NCBI RefSeq assembly: GCF_052324685.1
Contig: NC_135214.1
Coordinates: 33,724,042 to 33,788,041 of the forward strand
Direction of reading: 5' to 3'
Length of the DNA stretch: 64,000 nucleotides
From: Brachyhypopomus gauderio
Taxonomy: Eukaryota; Chordata; Actinopteri; Gymnotiformes; Hypopomidae
Part shown: piece by piece, positions 52,682 to 64,000 of the stretch
Layout: each line of letters starts with the position of its first letter
Position numbering within the stretch: position 1 is the stretch's first letter
Program-made: the position numbers and the translations under genes
Notes under the pieces: generated by a model
The model's database searches: none
What the model was told of the DNA's origin: nothing
Seen by the model: only the letters and a program-made list of their open reading frames with translations

Positions 52682-52712
<31 letters not shown>
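52663..52712. repeat. (AT)n-rich tract
   Basis: AT dinucleotides with interrupting AAA triplets, located at the right edge of the hAT region. Confidence 0.85.
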
Positions 52713-52716
<4 letters not shown>

Positions 52717-52889
52717 ATAAAATTTATTTCAATTCATTTATACGTTACATTTAAGGATACATTCGGCATTTTTTAAATTACATGTAAATGAAAAATTAAC
52801 CGTTTTATTTTCATTTGAAGGAGCCCACAACACCTATTCATCTCATCACGACGTGTAAATATATCCTGAGACGTCTCGTATTTTAAGTA

Positions 52890-53607
52890 TTTAACTCGAC
52901 GGCTTGAGTGTTGGGTTGGCTTTTTTTTGCGCATATAAAGCCAATTTTACTGTACGCGACGAGAACATTCCACACAGCACATCGCGACTACCAGCGACGG
53001 CGAAACGAAACGGCAACCCGAGTGCGACACAAAATGGAGGCTTAACGTTTAACTTTCTGTTTCTTTTTCGATTCTCGACGCCTTCGGACGGGGCCGAGAG
53101 GGCCGTGCGGAACCGGGAGTTAGCGTACGTTCGTCGTTCAGATTTTGAACGCGTACAATTGATATATGAGATTCGGTCATTTTTTACAGTGTAATTGGGA
53201 TTAAATAAGATGTGTGGATGTTGGTTACGGGCGTACTAATGTCCAACCTTTGGCCGTTTAGCCGTTAGCACGTCTAGCTCACTGCTGCTTCTCTTCCTGG
53301 TTGTAAAACAGTGTCGTTGGGAAGCTGGAGCGAGCAAGTTTTACAGTAAGTTAGCTAGCTAGAGTCGGACTACAAATGGTTTGTTTTGGGAGTTTGTTTT
53401 TGCAACTACAGATGATTGCGAATGTTTTTGGGGCTTTTGTCTTTTGAAGACAGCGATGTGATATCGTAATTTTGTCGTTGCAGGAATCAGTATTTACTAT
53501 GTGCCCATTTCGATGAAGAGCGATGTCGTAACGTAACCAAACGAACATCTAAATAAGTATCTAGCTCAAAAATCAAGAGGAAAGTCACAAACCAATGCCT
53601 CGCCTTC
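52890..53607 (+). promoter_or_regulatory. CpG-containing 5' region of tasor2
   Basis: CpG dinucleotides are clearly denser at about 52955-53165 than in the AT-rich surroundings. This sits directly upstream of the first coding exon at 53608 and is a likely promoter with 5' UTR sequence. The transcription start and any noncoding exon cannot be fixed from sequence alone. Confidence 0.5.
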
Positions 53608-56600
53608 ATGGAGAATGACACTAATCTATCAAAAGAAGGTGACCGATTTATTATTTGTTTTCTCCCACGCCACCCCCCTGTGAATATTCTGCATCGTGTG
53701 GCTAAATTCAGGTGTGCCTCTCTTGACTGTTCATATAGGCCTGTCCTATCAAAATGTCAAGGGCATCAGGAGTGTTGGGTTATCCCCCCTGGACATGAAG
53801 TGTTGGTGTTCAGTGTTGGTGTGTTGGTGCTTACTGTTTTAGTGTTTTTTTGCTGGCTAGCTTGACGTGTTTAGCCTATAGCAACCTAATAGCAACCTTA
53901 AGACACTTCAGTGGGTGGAATGGCAAGGTAGGCTTAGCTCACCAGTTGTTTTTGCCTCATAATGTACTAACCTGATGAACTAAGGGGCATGAAAACGAAG
54001 TGTGCTGAAATAACACTTTCAGCAGGACGTGCCATAACACATTGGTGCCTTGTGTTTTCAACATGGGTACACGGAAGGCGCCTTGGCTTTGAGTCAGTAT
54101 TTATTTTTGGGTGTAATGTTCCTTTTAAATGTCTCTGTCGTGAAACATGAAGAGCATGTCAGCATAAGTGCCAACGTTAAAGATGTTAAGACAATTCTGT
54201 ATTGTAAACAATGTGCACCCATAAATGAACATTGTTAAAACAACCAGTTGGAGATTTGGGGTCTTTTAGTCTTTTTTTTCTTTCTTTCTTATTTATTTAA
54301 CTTTTTTTTTTCTTTATAATCTAATGTATGTTTATTTTTCTCAATGCAATAGTTTTTACTGGGGTACATCTGATTGCTGTCTGGAATTACCTAGAATTAT
54401 GAAGTCAGTTAATTCGAGTTTAATCTCTTTAGAATTCGTGGGTCAATTCTACAGAATGCACCAATAGATCTTTTAACGTTAAAGTTTTTAAAACCGAAAA
54501 GACCCAACTATTACATGAAAGGTGACTGTTGTTCTTGTGTACATTAATTTTCTCACAAAGCACAGATAGTTTGTGAGTGTTGCTTCTTAAATGTTTGGAA
54601 GACACCTCTCATATGCAGTGCATTTTGCAGTATTCTTATATACAATGTTTGTTACTTCAGACTGATCCTGTAGCTGAATTACTAGAAGAATAAATCATCC
54701 CAGAATAAGAAACACATCTGTAGAATAAGAAATCATACACTCCTACATATTTGTAACAAGAACATTTTCCTTATCTTTCAACATATTGATATAAATCTGA
54801 ATCAGGATGGTGGGCTAAAACATTTGTTGGAAATGAATTTTATCAGTAATGTGACAAACAATTTTTTTTTTAACATTCATGATTCCCTCTGTTGACCTTA
54901 CAGGTCTTCTTGAACCTGTGCTACCAGGCTCAATAACCTTTGACGGCAGTATTTTAGCTCCTCTTCAGAACAGTTATTTGTATGAGGAGTCCAGAGAGTG
55001 CTTTGCTTACAATTCAGCATATTTGGTCAATAATGCAGCTTTACAAAGAAGGGTAAGTCAACCTGTGGATCTTCTCTTTTTAGCTGATTTAGATTGGTCC
55101 TTTTTTTCACATTTCTGTTTTTTGCTGCTAATATTTTCAACAGTATTCAGCCTTCCGCGCTGAAAAACAAGAAAGTGGGTATTCTGAAGAGGAACTGGAG
55201 GAATCGTTTGGCTTCTTGTTATTTGACGATGAGTCTGAGGTACTAAAATGACAAAATATGAATATGGTACATTGAACACCATAAAGCTGCTATACATAAA
55301 TGTACTGAATGAGCTAACTACCTACTCCACTCTGTTTAAAGGCAAATAAACTTGCAGACACAGGCTTATTAGTTGGACAAGAGACATGCACAACACTTGG
55401 GGATTCCTCAAAGGGTAATTATTATCACAGTTGTGATGGCTCTATCACAAAATGGTGTATGTATCTGTCTGTCTGCCTGCCTATCTCTTGGACATTGTGA
55501 TATTTAGAAAAGAGGAGATGAAGAACTTTTCCATGTTTTTCTTAACAAGAGTTATACATAATAAATCACAGTTACAATTACTTTTTCTATCATGTGTAAC
55601 TAAATCCTCCTCTCACAGAGTTGTAGATTTCTCTGTAAGTGTTGGTTTCACTTTCTACTTTGCTGCTATGTACACAGTGGTACGTTTTCGAGTGTACGTT
55701 TCCCACATATATGCATATATTTAGAGAATATTCAGTGACCACAAATGTGCTACCTCTAAAACCAACACAGTGTTTGCAGCAGCTCTATTAGATAAACTGG
55801 AATAATCAATTAGCTGGAATAATCAATTAGCTTTCAAATGGAAGATAAGCATTGCTCAGTGAAAAGGAAATGAGCTTCTCACCATATGATGTCTTCAGCC
55901 TAGGCTGTCCTCTCATTTTGAAAGTGAAAGTCTGAAGGTACATCCTTATATGCTGTAGGCTAAAGGAAAACCAGAGAAACAGAAAGTGTTTGCAGATTTG
56001 GTACATGTTCAAAGTCCTTGAAACAAAGAAGTATATATGATTAGCAAAATAAAAATGAAAGATGGCAAACACTTACCAACCACTGTATTAAAAAAACTTG
56101 CAGTGCATTAACTGTTGGGTGGAACTGTCATATAAGTGCAGTTTGCAGAACTATCGGGTTCAAGCCCAAGTTAATAGTTTTTACGTGTATATTTAAATGC
56201 ATTGAGACTTTGTGAAGAAGCTTGGCTCTTTTTTCATTAGAAAACATCCCGTGACTGATCTGAATGTGCAGTCAGGCGTTAATTTCACGTCCTGGCTGTC
56301 AGGACAGACACACATTTCTTGTGTGCACCACACACTAGTAATCACTAGTGTGTGTGTGTGTGTGTGTTAGTAGTATAGTTTACCAAGAATTAGTAGTAGT
56401 ATAACTTGTATGGAAGCGTCACTGCTGGCTTGAGTGTGGCCTGCCACCTAGAAATATTCATGCAGTGGTATCACTGTGGTCAGAAAGGGACCAGTGATCA
56501 GGAGTTGGACTGTTCTCCAAAACAAACTGCATGATGACAAATGTACTACATATTCTGACTGTACTCTATGGATATATTAGGAGCTTTTTAAAAAGGGGAT

Positions 56601-56941
56601 GTTTGCTTCCGTTAATGTTTTTTATTTTTATTTTTATTTTTTTTTTATGTGACATATCTTCACCACATAATCATAGCATGATAATGCTCTGAATAGGGCT
56701 AGTGCTCGTCTTGGAGTAACTTTGTATTGTCCAGCATAGTTTGTTCCTGTGAAAGATCTGACTTGACTTGTGCAGGTCTGATACCTGGCCGCCTAGTTAC
56801 ATCACGCCTCAGGGTTGGAGCTTGGGAAAAAGTCAGTGATTGTGTTTTTCTCTGAGCTGCATTCAAGCTCATTTACAACACAGTGGGCGCGTGATTAAGG
56901 GAATTATTAATCCAGGTACACCAAGGTTTGATTAGTTTGTG

Positions 56942-56977
<36 letters not shown>

Positions 56978-59900
56978 TCTCTCTCTCTGTGTCCTTAAAT
57001 CTATGATGTTTCTTTTCTGTGGTTCTTTATTTATTCTGTCCTTGTCTTGTTTTCACATGTATTGTAACAATAAGCATTTGCCTTGTGTTAAAATGTTTAA
57101 CTGGCTAATTTGAATGCAGGGCTTTGTGTAACCACCACATTAGGTGTTAGTGTAATGAATTGAGGGACAAATGTGTCACGGCTGTGAGAGCAAGCTTCAC
57201 AGTCATCCTGGAAGTATTGTGTTTCACCCGCAGTAATGTTGAAGAGCTGGTTTTTCCTGAATGTTCTGGGTAGGCATGCGCTAGCCTGAAAAAAGCACTT
57301 ATCCTTTAGAGAGGCTTAGAAATATAAAAGTCTGCTGTAATTGTTTATACTTGGAATTCAGGGAAACTTGATAGAAAACCTTTCAAAAAACACAAAAGGC
57401 CGATGATAAAAACCCGAGCTCAAGCCCCATTCATCTGAACACAGAGGCTTTCCTGGAGCTACAGATGGGGAACAGATCTGTTTGGGGGTTGTCTGTTTCT
57501 TTATTTAAAAAAAAATACAATAATTCAGTCACTGGAGGCCCCCAACAGAAAACAATTCTGCTTGTTCAGTCATAAAATAATGTTGTCCTTTTGGATACTT
57601 TATTATTGGAATAATGGGATAAATGTGCCTGCCACACCTTTAGAAATTGTACTGTACATGTATAAATGTAAATGTCAAATACAATAAATGTAGTCTTGTG
57701 GAAAAGCTGTAATGATTAGGAATGGGATATTTTCCATGTTCTAAATGTTATAAAGGGAGTTGTCACCAGATGTCTGAAACAATTAAATTGGTTAAAATGT
57801 CTGAACTTTGTTCTTCGTCTAGGTGTGTATATCTCAAAGTACTCTGACTGCCTTGATCTGAAACGCTGGTATGATGGCAAAACGGGCTACATCGTCCTCC
57901 TGAAGCTGACTAAGGTAACGAGCCAGAAGATTTTCCCTCCATTTGTTCCAAACGCTTGTTTTGCAGTCGTGTGGTCCTAAAACAACACATTTACTTTAAA
58001 GGTTTATCTTTGTTTTGTCAGTATTTGTTGTAAATAAACTGGTTTGAGCATGCGTAAAAGCAGCAACCACCCTAATAGCTTCACTGAACAATCACATATC
58101 GTCAACAGGGCCGAGTCAAAGAGGTGACGGAAAACTACACCCAGAAGTTTACTCCTCCGTCTGCTGGCTTTGACTGCCATGTGTCGGAGCAGCTCGGAGC
58201 AGTGTGTGGAAGCACCAGCTCTTTTCTGGCTTTCGAGCGAACTCAGGTGACTTCCACCTCATTTGCATTTAATTGATTGATTTTAACCCCCCCCCTTTGT
58301 ATTTGTTCGATTTTGATTTTTCTTGGTTGTATTTAACAGGTTTTATTTGTTTACAATGTGCATACCAATGAGCTTCGTGCTCAGATCGATGGTGTCAGGT
58401 GTGGTTATTCATGCCTGTAAACGCTGCAGAGGTTCAGCAGTGTTTCATAGCTTCACATGTTTTACTAGGGTGATGTTTATCTTGCAGTATTACATGTATG
58501 AGCTGCTAGATGGGAACAGTAAGACTGAGCCATGCCCAAGACACGTGTGCCCATACGCTGTGGTGGCCTTCTCCTACGGGAAGACTGCCGTCTCATTAGA
58601 GTTAAAGGAGAAAAGGTCAGTATGTTCGATGCTCACCTATTAGACTGAATGAATGTGAATAGTCTGCAGAATGTATTGCTCAAGTAAGAAATAGCCACTG
58701 GCTCGTGTTGTCATTACTACGGTTTCAAAGTTTGAAAAAGTTATGGGTGTGTGGTCATAACCGATAACGCACAGATTGTAGTTTTAATGCAAACAAATGT
58801 TTAATGTAAAATAACATTTCAACGTCAAAAATTGTTCTTTGTTAATACAAATATCGGCTTGCATAAGTATTCAACTTCTTCGAGACAAGATATTGAATAA
58901 CTAGGTTTTGCTGCAGTAAGAGCTTTATGTCTGTTTGGGTGAGGTTCTGCACACCAAGAGTGGTTTGTGCTCATTCTTTCTGGCGGATTAGCTCCAGCTA
59001 AGTCAGGGTGGTTGGATGAAGCTTGGGAACTGTAACTCTCAAAGAGGGAAACGTATTGTCATATGGATTTAGACATGGACCTTGACTTGGTCATTGCAGA
59101 ACACTCATGTATCTTTGTTTTGGCCTTCTGCTTGGTCTCATTGTCCTGCTAAGAAACCTGTTAAGGGTGTGGGGAGAAAGTGACTCAGAAATGCTGCTAA
59201 ACTCCCTTAAAAGTCTTCAGATTTGTCTGAATATTTCTTATTTAGCAGAATGGAGCAGGTTGTTTTGCAGCATACGTCCTGTATTATTGACATGACATCA
59301 CACTGTTAACCTCATGCTTCAGTGGCAGGATGGTGTTTGCTGTGGAAAAATCACTGTTGGCTTTGTACTCAGATAATGTTTTGCAGGTTGAGCTGAAAAC
59401 CTCTATTTTTGTCTCATCTGCCGGCAAAGCCTTCCTCCACATTGTTTGGTGGTCCTTTTTGATGGGCTTTGTTTATTTGCTTCTGTAATGGCCTTGTTCT
59501 GAACACCCTCCCATAGGCCAGTCAAATGCTGACACCTTGATATTTTAATTGAACACCAAAACGTCTTCAGTGTTAGCTTCTCTGTCACTTCCTTCCAAGC
59601 CCATTCTTGCTGTGTTTAGGACACCCTTGTCTGCGCGCTGCCTGGGTAGAGCCATATAGCTTCCATGTCCTCTTGACTGAAGCAACAGTGCTCACTGGGG
59701 TAGTTAAACATGTTTTGTACCCTTTTCTTTCCTTGTTTAGACCTTAATCTGTAATTTTTTTTAAAGAATGTGCTGTTCAATTTCACAACTTTCTTTCAGA
59801 TTTACAGACTGACCAATGGACCTTGAATGAATGGGTTTTTTTAAATCCAGAAAATCTTAAGATTTGTATTGATTCAAGAATATTTTATTGATTCAAGAAC

Positions 59901-61537
59901 AGGCTCAAAGTTATTTTAAAAAATCTCAGCGACCTGATTAGAGCAGTATCTATTATCTGTGCAAATATTAAACGTCATGGAAAGTCCAGGGGTTGAATAC
60001 TTATGCAAATAATGGTTTTTCACTTCGTAACACTCCCATCACTTTAAATGAATTCACTGTGAGGTGTCTTTTGAAACGAAACATGAACTGCACAAAGGAT
60101 CATACGTGTCATTTGTAATCCTGGTGAACATGTTGACTGTTAAGGGTGTGGTGTTGTAGGCTCAGCATGAAGCCCCCAACACCAGGCTGGTGGGTTGAGG
60201 TCTAGGGAGTACATACAGACTTTCTCTTACATAGCACTCCACATACAGCGTTCAAAGTTGCTGCCTAGATAAGTAAAGCAGTTTATTTAAGCAGAACAGG
60301 GAGATCTAAATAATCCAGTAGCTGAAAGAAATGTGAAATGATGTATAAGGTGAAAATAAATAATAAAGAGAATAAGAGTGCAGTATTCCAGGAGTTGAAT
60401 TAACAGTGTTCAAACTGAGCTGAGGGGCCCTGGTCAAACATGAAGTATTTTAATCTTTACCCCTTGCAGGACTGACTGGTTCCCTTTGATCTTAATCTTT
60501 ACCCCACGCAGGACTGACTGGTTCCCGCTGATCTTAGTCTTTACCCCACACAGAACTCACTGGTTCCTGGTGTTTACCCCTTGCAGGACTGACTGGTTCC
60601 CGCTGATCTTAGTCTTTACCCCTCGCAGGACTGACTGGTTCCCGCTGAATTGAGAGTTCTGCCCAGCTCAGTACACTGAAGCATATAGACCAGTAATAAC
60701 ACCGTAAAGTCAAATCTGTAGTATACTGGTAGCCAGTGGGGAATGGGGAATATGTTCCCTGTTGCTTCTAGTAAGATCTCTGCCCACTGCATTTTTGGCT
60801 TGTGATGACATATCTGAGCTTAATGTCCTTAAGGTGGTAGAATGCTGATTTATTAATTGATTGCATATGACGACTAAAACTAAGATCAGGATCTGAGTTA
60901 TGACCTGTACTGTCACCCTCATAAATTGTTAACTCTGCACAGTATGGCATTATGGGTAAGAGCGTCTGCCAAATGCCATAAATGTTTTTGAAAGGCACGG
61001 TGTGCGATGGCCCGTCTTAAATAACGGTCCAATTTTAAACTAACCCTAACACTGTATCTACAATCTCACCTATGCATTCCTGCTCAATTCTATATGTGGC
61101 AAATTTGTATGATGTTTCTGCATGCGTAACAGCATGTATTATGCACTAAACAACAACACTAAACATCCTGTGTAACTAAATGATGTGCTGTTGTCTTCTT
61201 TTTTCTTTTTAGCCAAGAAAAAACATGTAAGCATTTCATTAATTTGTTATGTAGACTGTTTGACATTATATATTGATTTACGTTGCAATAATGTTTAGCT
61301 ATGTGTAGAAGCAGTTTACTTTTCAATTGATCTTAATATATTTTTTTAATATTATAGACTGACAATTAATGTATTCACTATAAAATATTTCATGTGTCTA
61401 ATTTCAGTATTTCATTACCAACCCTGGATTGGCCAGCTCATGATCGAGTCCATTGTCTACGATGTAGGGTTGAAGTCAATTCATGGAGCTATGTTCCCTA
61501 CAAATCTGTGCGTCAAATTAAGTTGTCACATCTCTCT

Positions 61538-61610
<73 letters not shown>

Positions 61611-64000
61611 AATATGTAATAAATGTTTAATGTAAATTAACTTTTCTTTTAAGATAATAAAAATTATACATTTTCTTTTATTTCTCCTCAGCCCAAAGTC
61701 TGTTAAAGTTGAGCATGCTATCAGAGTCTCTGAACTAAGGAAGACTCTTCCCGAAGCAATTTTTGAAACCTCTCTTGTTGGTGAAGGTGTGTTGAAATTC
61801 ATGTTTTGATATTGACAGGTATCAAAGATTTTGTTGTTGTTCATACTAGTATTTTATTAGGACCTCAGTTACTACTTGGTTTATATGATTTAATCTCTTG
61901 TGAAGTTTCCCTCTGATTAAATGTCGTTTTCTTGAAGTCTGTCTGGATGGCAGGTGCTTCATCTTGTATGATGTTGTATCCCATGAAGCGAGAAGTGATC
62001 TGTCTCTTTTAATTCATGAGTTGAAGGAGAAGGATGTGGTAGGTATGGGGGCTGGTGCAGTTTGTAGGGGTAGGGGGGGGTGCAGTCTTTATACTAATAT
62101 AAAAATATATGCAGTTTTTTTATGCTAATTTGTCATTCCCCCCCTTTACAGGCCCTTGTTATAAATTTAGATGATAATGGTTTCCTGGTTCTCTTGCACT
62201 CATGTCATTTCCTCTCCTATGAAGGTAATGGTGTTACTCTACTGTGGCATTAAAAACCGTTCATACATAAAGTTGAATGCTTCAGCTTGTGAAGACCAAC
62301 AAATGTGGGTAATGTTTTTATAGGTGCAGAAACTGATAAAGCCTCTGCTCTTCAAGGCATGTTTATTTTCCCAGACTCCAGAACTGTACCGAGAGGTGAG
62401 AAGAGTCTGTCCAAAGCTCTGTGTGGAATGTTTTCTTGTAAACTTCAGAATTCACACGTATGACGTCTTCATTGTTAACTATCGAACCTCTTTTGGTGCA
62501 GAAACCAAGATTGGACATGGCAAGTCTAAGGTTTCATCAGAGGTTCTTCAGGTTCTCCCAGCCCTGAACTATGCTGAATCGGAAATGGAGAAGTCTCCTC
62601 CCAGTCAGCACGGGGAGACTCTCAGCATAGTGGAGAAGCATCTGCAGAACTTTGCCACTCTTTTTTTCCCAGGACTATCAAGCATCCCAGCCAGGGAGGC
62701 CAGTATGTTTCCTGATCAGTATGATGTACCTGATGGTTTCCCACTGATCGCTCCAAAATGGACAGAGGAGGCTGGAGCACGCTTAAAGACTTACGTGAAA
62801 AGCCCAAGCAGCTTTCAGCTTTCAGTCGGAAGGACATTGGAGCTGCTTGCCGTTGGAAAACAGCAGCGCAGCGATGATCACGACGACGACGTCTATTACT
62901 ACATATCGTCCCCTGAGGAGACCCCTCAGACAACTTCTGTTGTGTTTTCGGAGAGGGACGTGACAGATGAAACTGATCGTATAGCTGGCATTGGTAGTTT
63001 TTCAGATGAAGAAAAAAACACCAGAAAGGAACAAGCAGAAAAGCAAAAAGGTGTAACTGCGGAAGTGTCCGAGGACATTGGTACAGTTGAGCGTATGGAT
63101 ATCTCATGCAGTCTGCCCACAGGACCCTACGTTAACACTGCTGCAGACAGTGAAAGAACATTGCACAGTAAAACGGCTAATGCTGTATGCAGTACAGGAT
63201 CAGGAGGCATCTCGGAAGATCCCCCTATTCAATTCACTGGTGTAGCATTAATATCAACAGAAAATGAAAACGATACCTTGGGTGTGGTAACCAAGCCTAC
63301 CCAGAATTCTCAGGCAGAGGCTGAGGTTGATCTGTGCAGGAAGGTAAATTGCACGTTAGAGGTCCCTGCCAACGCTGGCAATCGGATGCCTGATGTGGAT
63401 AAAGAGATGGTAAAGGAAGTTAACCTTACAGAGCCGGTTTCACTACCTGTCACATTAGTGAACCAGAAAGACACATTAACTGGAGGTTGTGTAGAAGTAC
63501 AGCCACAGTTGGACAGTGATGGTCCTCCCCAGACAACACTTCACTTAAAGCTCTTGCCACGGCGTCGTGGCAGGAGGAAAAAGAGGGGTTTGAAAAGAAA
63601 ACTTAATGAACGGCAACAAAAGCCAGTCTCAATTCAAAACACTACTTCACCATCTTGCTCATCTCTAGACGTTTCCAGTGAACAGAGTAGTAATAGTGAG
63701 ATAGCGTCGTCCAGCACTCCGCCACAAAACAAAGACTGGCGTTCGTTACCAAGGCGCAAGAGGCATTGGGAAGCTAATACCAGTGTGAAGCGGATGTTGA
63801 GGTCGGATGTTAAAGCCAATGATGCAAAGTCCTTGGACGAGAACATTGACGACATTACAGAGCATGACATGACCAGCACGCCAAAAAGAAAGATGGAGGG
63901 ATGTAATATGAAAGAACGATACGGGCTCAAGACGATAGTCACAGACTGCGGGAGGATCTTTGTCCCCCATGGCTCAGACGCTGCTCCAGGAGACGTAAAA
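53608..64000 (+). CDS. tasor2: TASOR2 (FAM208B), 5' half; runs off the window
   Basis: Paralogue of the HUSH scaffold TASOR; a nuclear chromatin-silencing protein. Fourteen exons, in phase: 53608-53638, 54904-55052, 55144-55239, 55342-55414, 57823-57914, 58109-58246, 58488-58615, 61213-61226, 61408-61507, 61692-61786, 61938-62038, 62152-62224, 62324-62395, 62502 to beyond 64000 (887 residues seen). Residues of about 28-275 are the DUF3715/pseudo-PARP domain: NSYLYEES, EELEESFGFLLFDDE, GVYISKYSDCLDL, GFDCHVSEQL, SSFLAFERTQYYMYELLDG, PWIGQL. The wording (LLFDDE, TCTTLGD, CLDL) fits TASOR2 better than TASOR. The long last exon is low-complexity and acidic/serine-rich, has a basic cluster (RRRGRRKKRG, about 740-750) and ends with the conserved YGLKT...CGRIFVPHGS block (about 861-880). 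The start ATG opens the exon whose phase matches exon 2. The C-terminal part lies outside the window. Confidence 0.92.
56943..56974. repeat. (TC)n microsatellite in tasor2 intron 4
   Basis: This is a TC run of about 16 units, followed after GGTTC by a shorter one. Confidence 0.85.
58859..60008. mobile_element. TIR transposon relic in tasor2 intron 7
   Basis: The left end TTGCATAAGTATTCAAC and right end GTTGAATACTTATGCAA are perfect 17-bp inverted repeats, 1150 bp apart. The body has no intact frame and reads like a widespread fish interspersed element (segments such as CCTCATGCTTCAGTGGCAGG). I did not assign the superfamily. No certain target duplication was found. Confidence 0.75.
60452..60648. 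repeat. Minisatellite, 42-bp unit, about 5 copies, tasor2 intron 7
   Basis: The unit begins CTTTACCCCACGCAGGACTG and continues ACTGGTTCCCGCTGATCTTA. Copies differ by a few bases and one is shortened. Every copy contains a pyrimidine tract followed by CAG, like a 3' splice site. Confidence 0.85.
60945..60992 (+). mobile_element. Short fish interspersed-repeat fragment
   Basis: GGGTAAGAGCGTCTGCCAAA followed by TGCCATAAATG is a motif repeated widely in fish genomes as part of SINE-like repeats. Only the fragment is present. Confidence 0.45.
61213..61226 (+). CDS. tasor2: tasor2 microexon (14 nt)
   Basis: The exon CCAAGAAAAAACAT has a pyrimidine-rich AG acceptor (ends 61212) and a GTAAGC donor. 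It joins exon 7 (ends AAAAG) and exon 9 (starts TATTTCATTACC) in frame, giving KEKSQEKTLFHYQPW. Skipping it would shift the frame (14 is not a multiple of three), so it is required for the full-length product. Confidence 0.75.
61539..61608. repeat. (CA)n microsatellite in tasor2 intron 9
   Basis: About 35 CA units lie inside a 184-base intron, starting 31 bases after the donor and ending 83 bases before the acceptor. Confidence 0.95.

Noticed and set aside
53608-64000. Assignment of the 3' gene to TASOR rather than TASOR2
   Set aside because: Local wording of the domain (LLFDDE, TCTTLGD, SKYSDCLDL) and the YGLKT...VPHGS block fit the TASOR2 branch as I know it. A tree would settle it.

Overview
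The window is vertebrate nuclear DNA, almost certainly from a ray-finned fish. Genes are split into short GT-AG exons, long (CA)n/(TC)n/(AT)n microsatellites are common, and tRNA-derived SINEs, hAT and Tc1 transposons of fish type are scattered through it. The two complete proteins are clear orthologues of vertebrate SLC2A6 and STKLD1. No bacterial operons, CRISPR arrays or canonical tRNA/rRNA genes were seen.

Layout. Positions 1-33.7 kb hold no gene I can support. This part contains repeats: a LINE relic, SINEs, three minisatellites (60-bp, 24-bp and 28-bp units), an E-box-rich minisatellite at 18.7 kb, and a Tc1 transposon broken by a small hAT element and a solo LTR at 30.3-32.3 kb. Positions 33.8-39.2 kb (minus strand) are slc2a6, ten exons and 496 aa. 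Positions 39.7-45.3 kb (plus strand) are stkld1, 18 exons and 606 aa, divergent from slc2a6 with about 0.5 kb between the start codons. Positions 46.8-52.7 kb are a nest of mobile elements: a decayed hAT with BED-finger fragments, a TIR element inside the region, and a young 2.1-kb LTR element inside that. From 53.6 kb to the end (plus strand) lies the 5' half of tasor2 (FAM208B), 14 exons seen, the last one running off the window.

The genes are not one pathway. slc2a6 encodes an intracellular class III sugar transporter, stkld1 a predicted pseudokinase with a C-terminal helical-repeat region, and tasor2 a chromatin-silencing scaffold of the HUSH-like type. SLC2A6 and STKLD1 are also close neighbours in human (9q34), so their linkage is old. 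TASOR2 lies on another human chromosome (10p15), so its position here is lineage-dependent.

Exon boundaries were worked out by hand from reading frame, GT/AG sites and phase. All three genes read through without a frameshift or internal stop.
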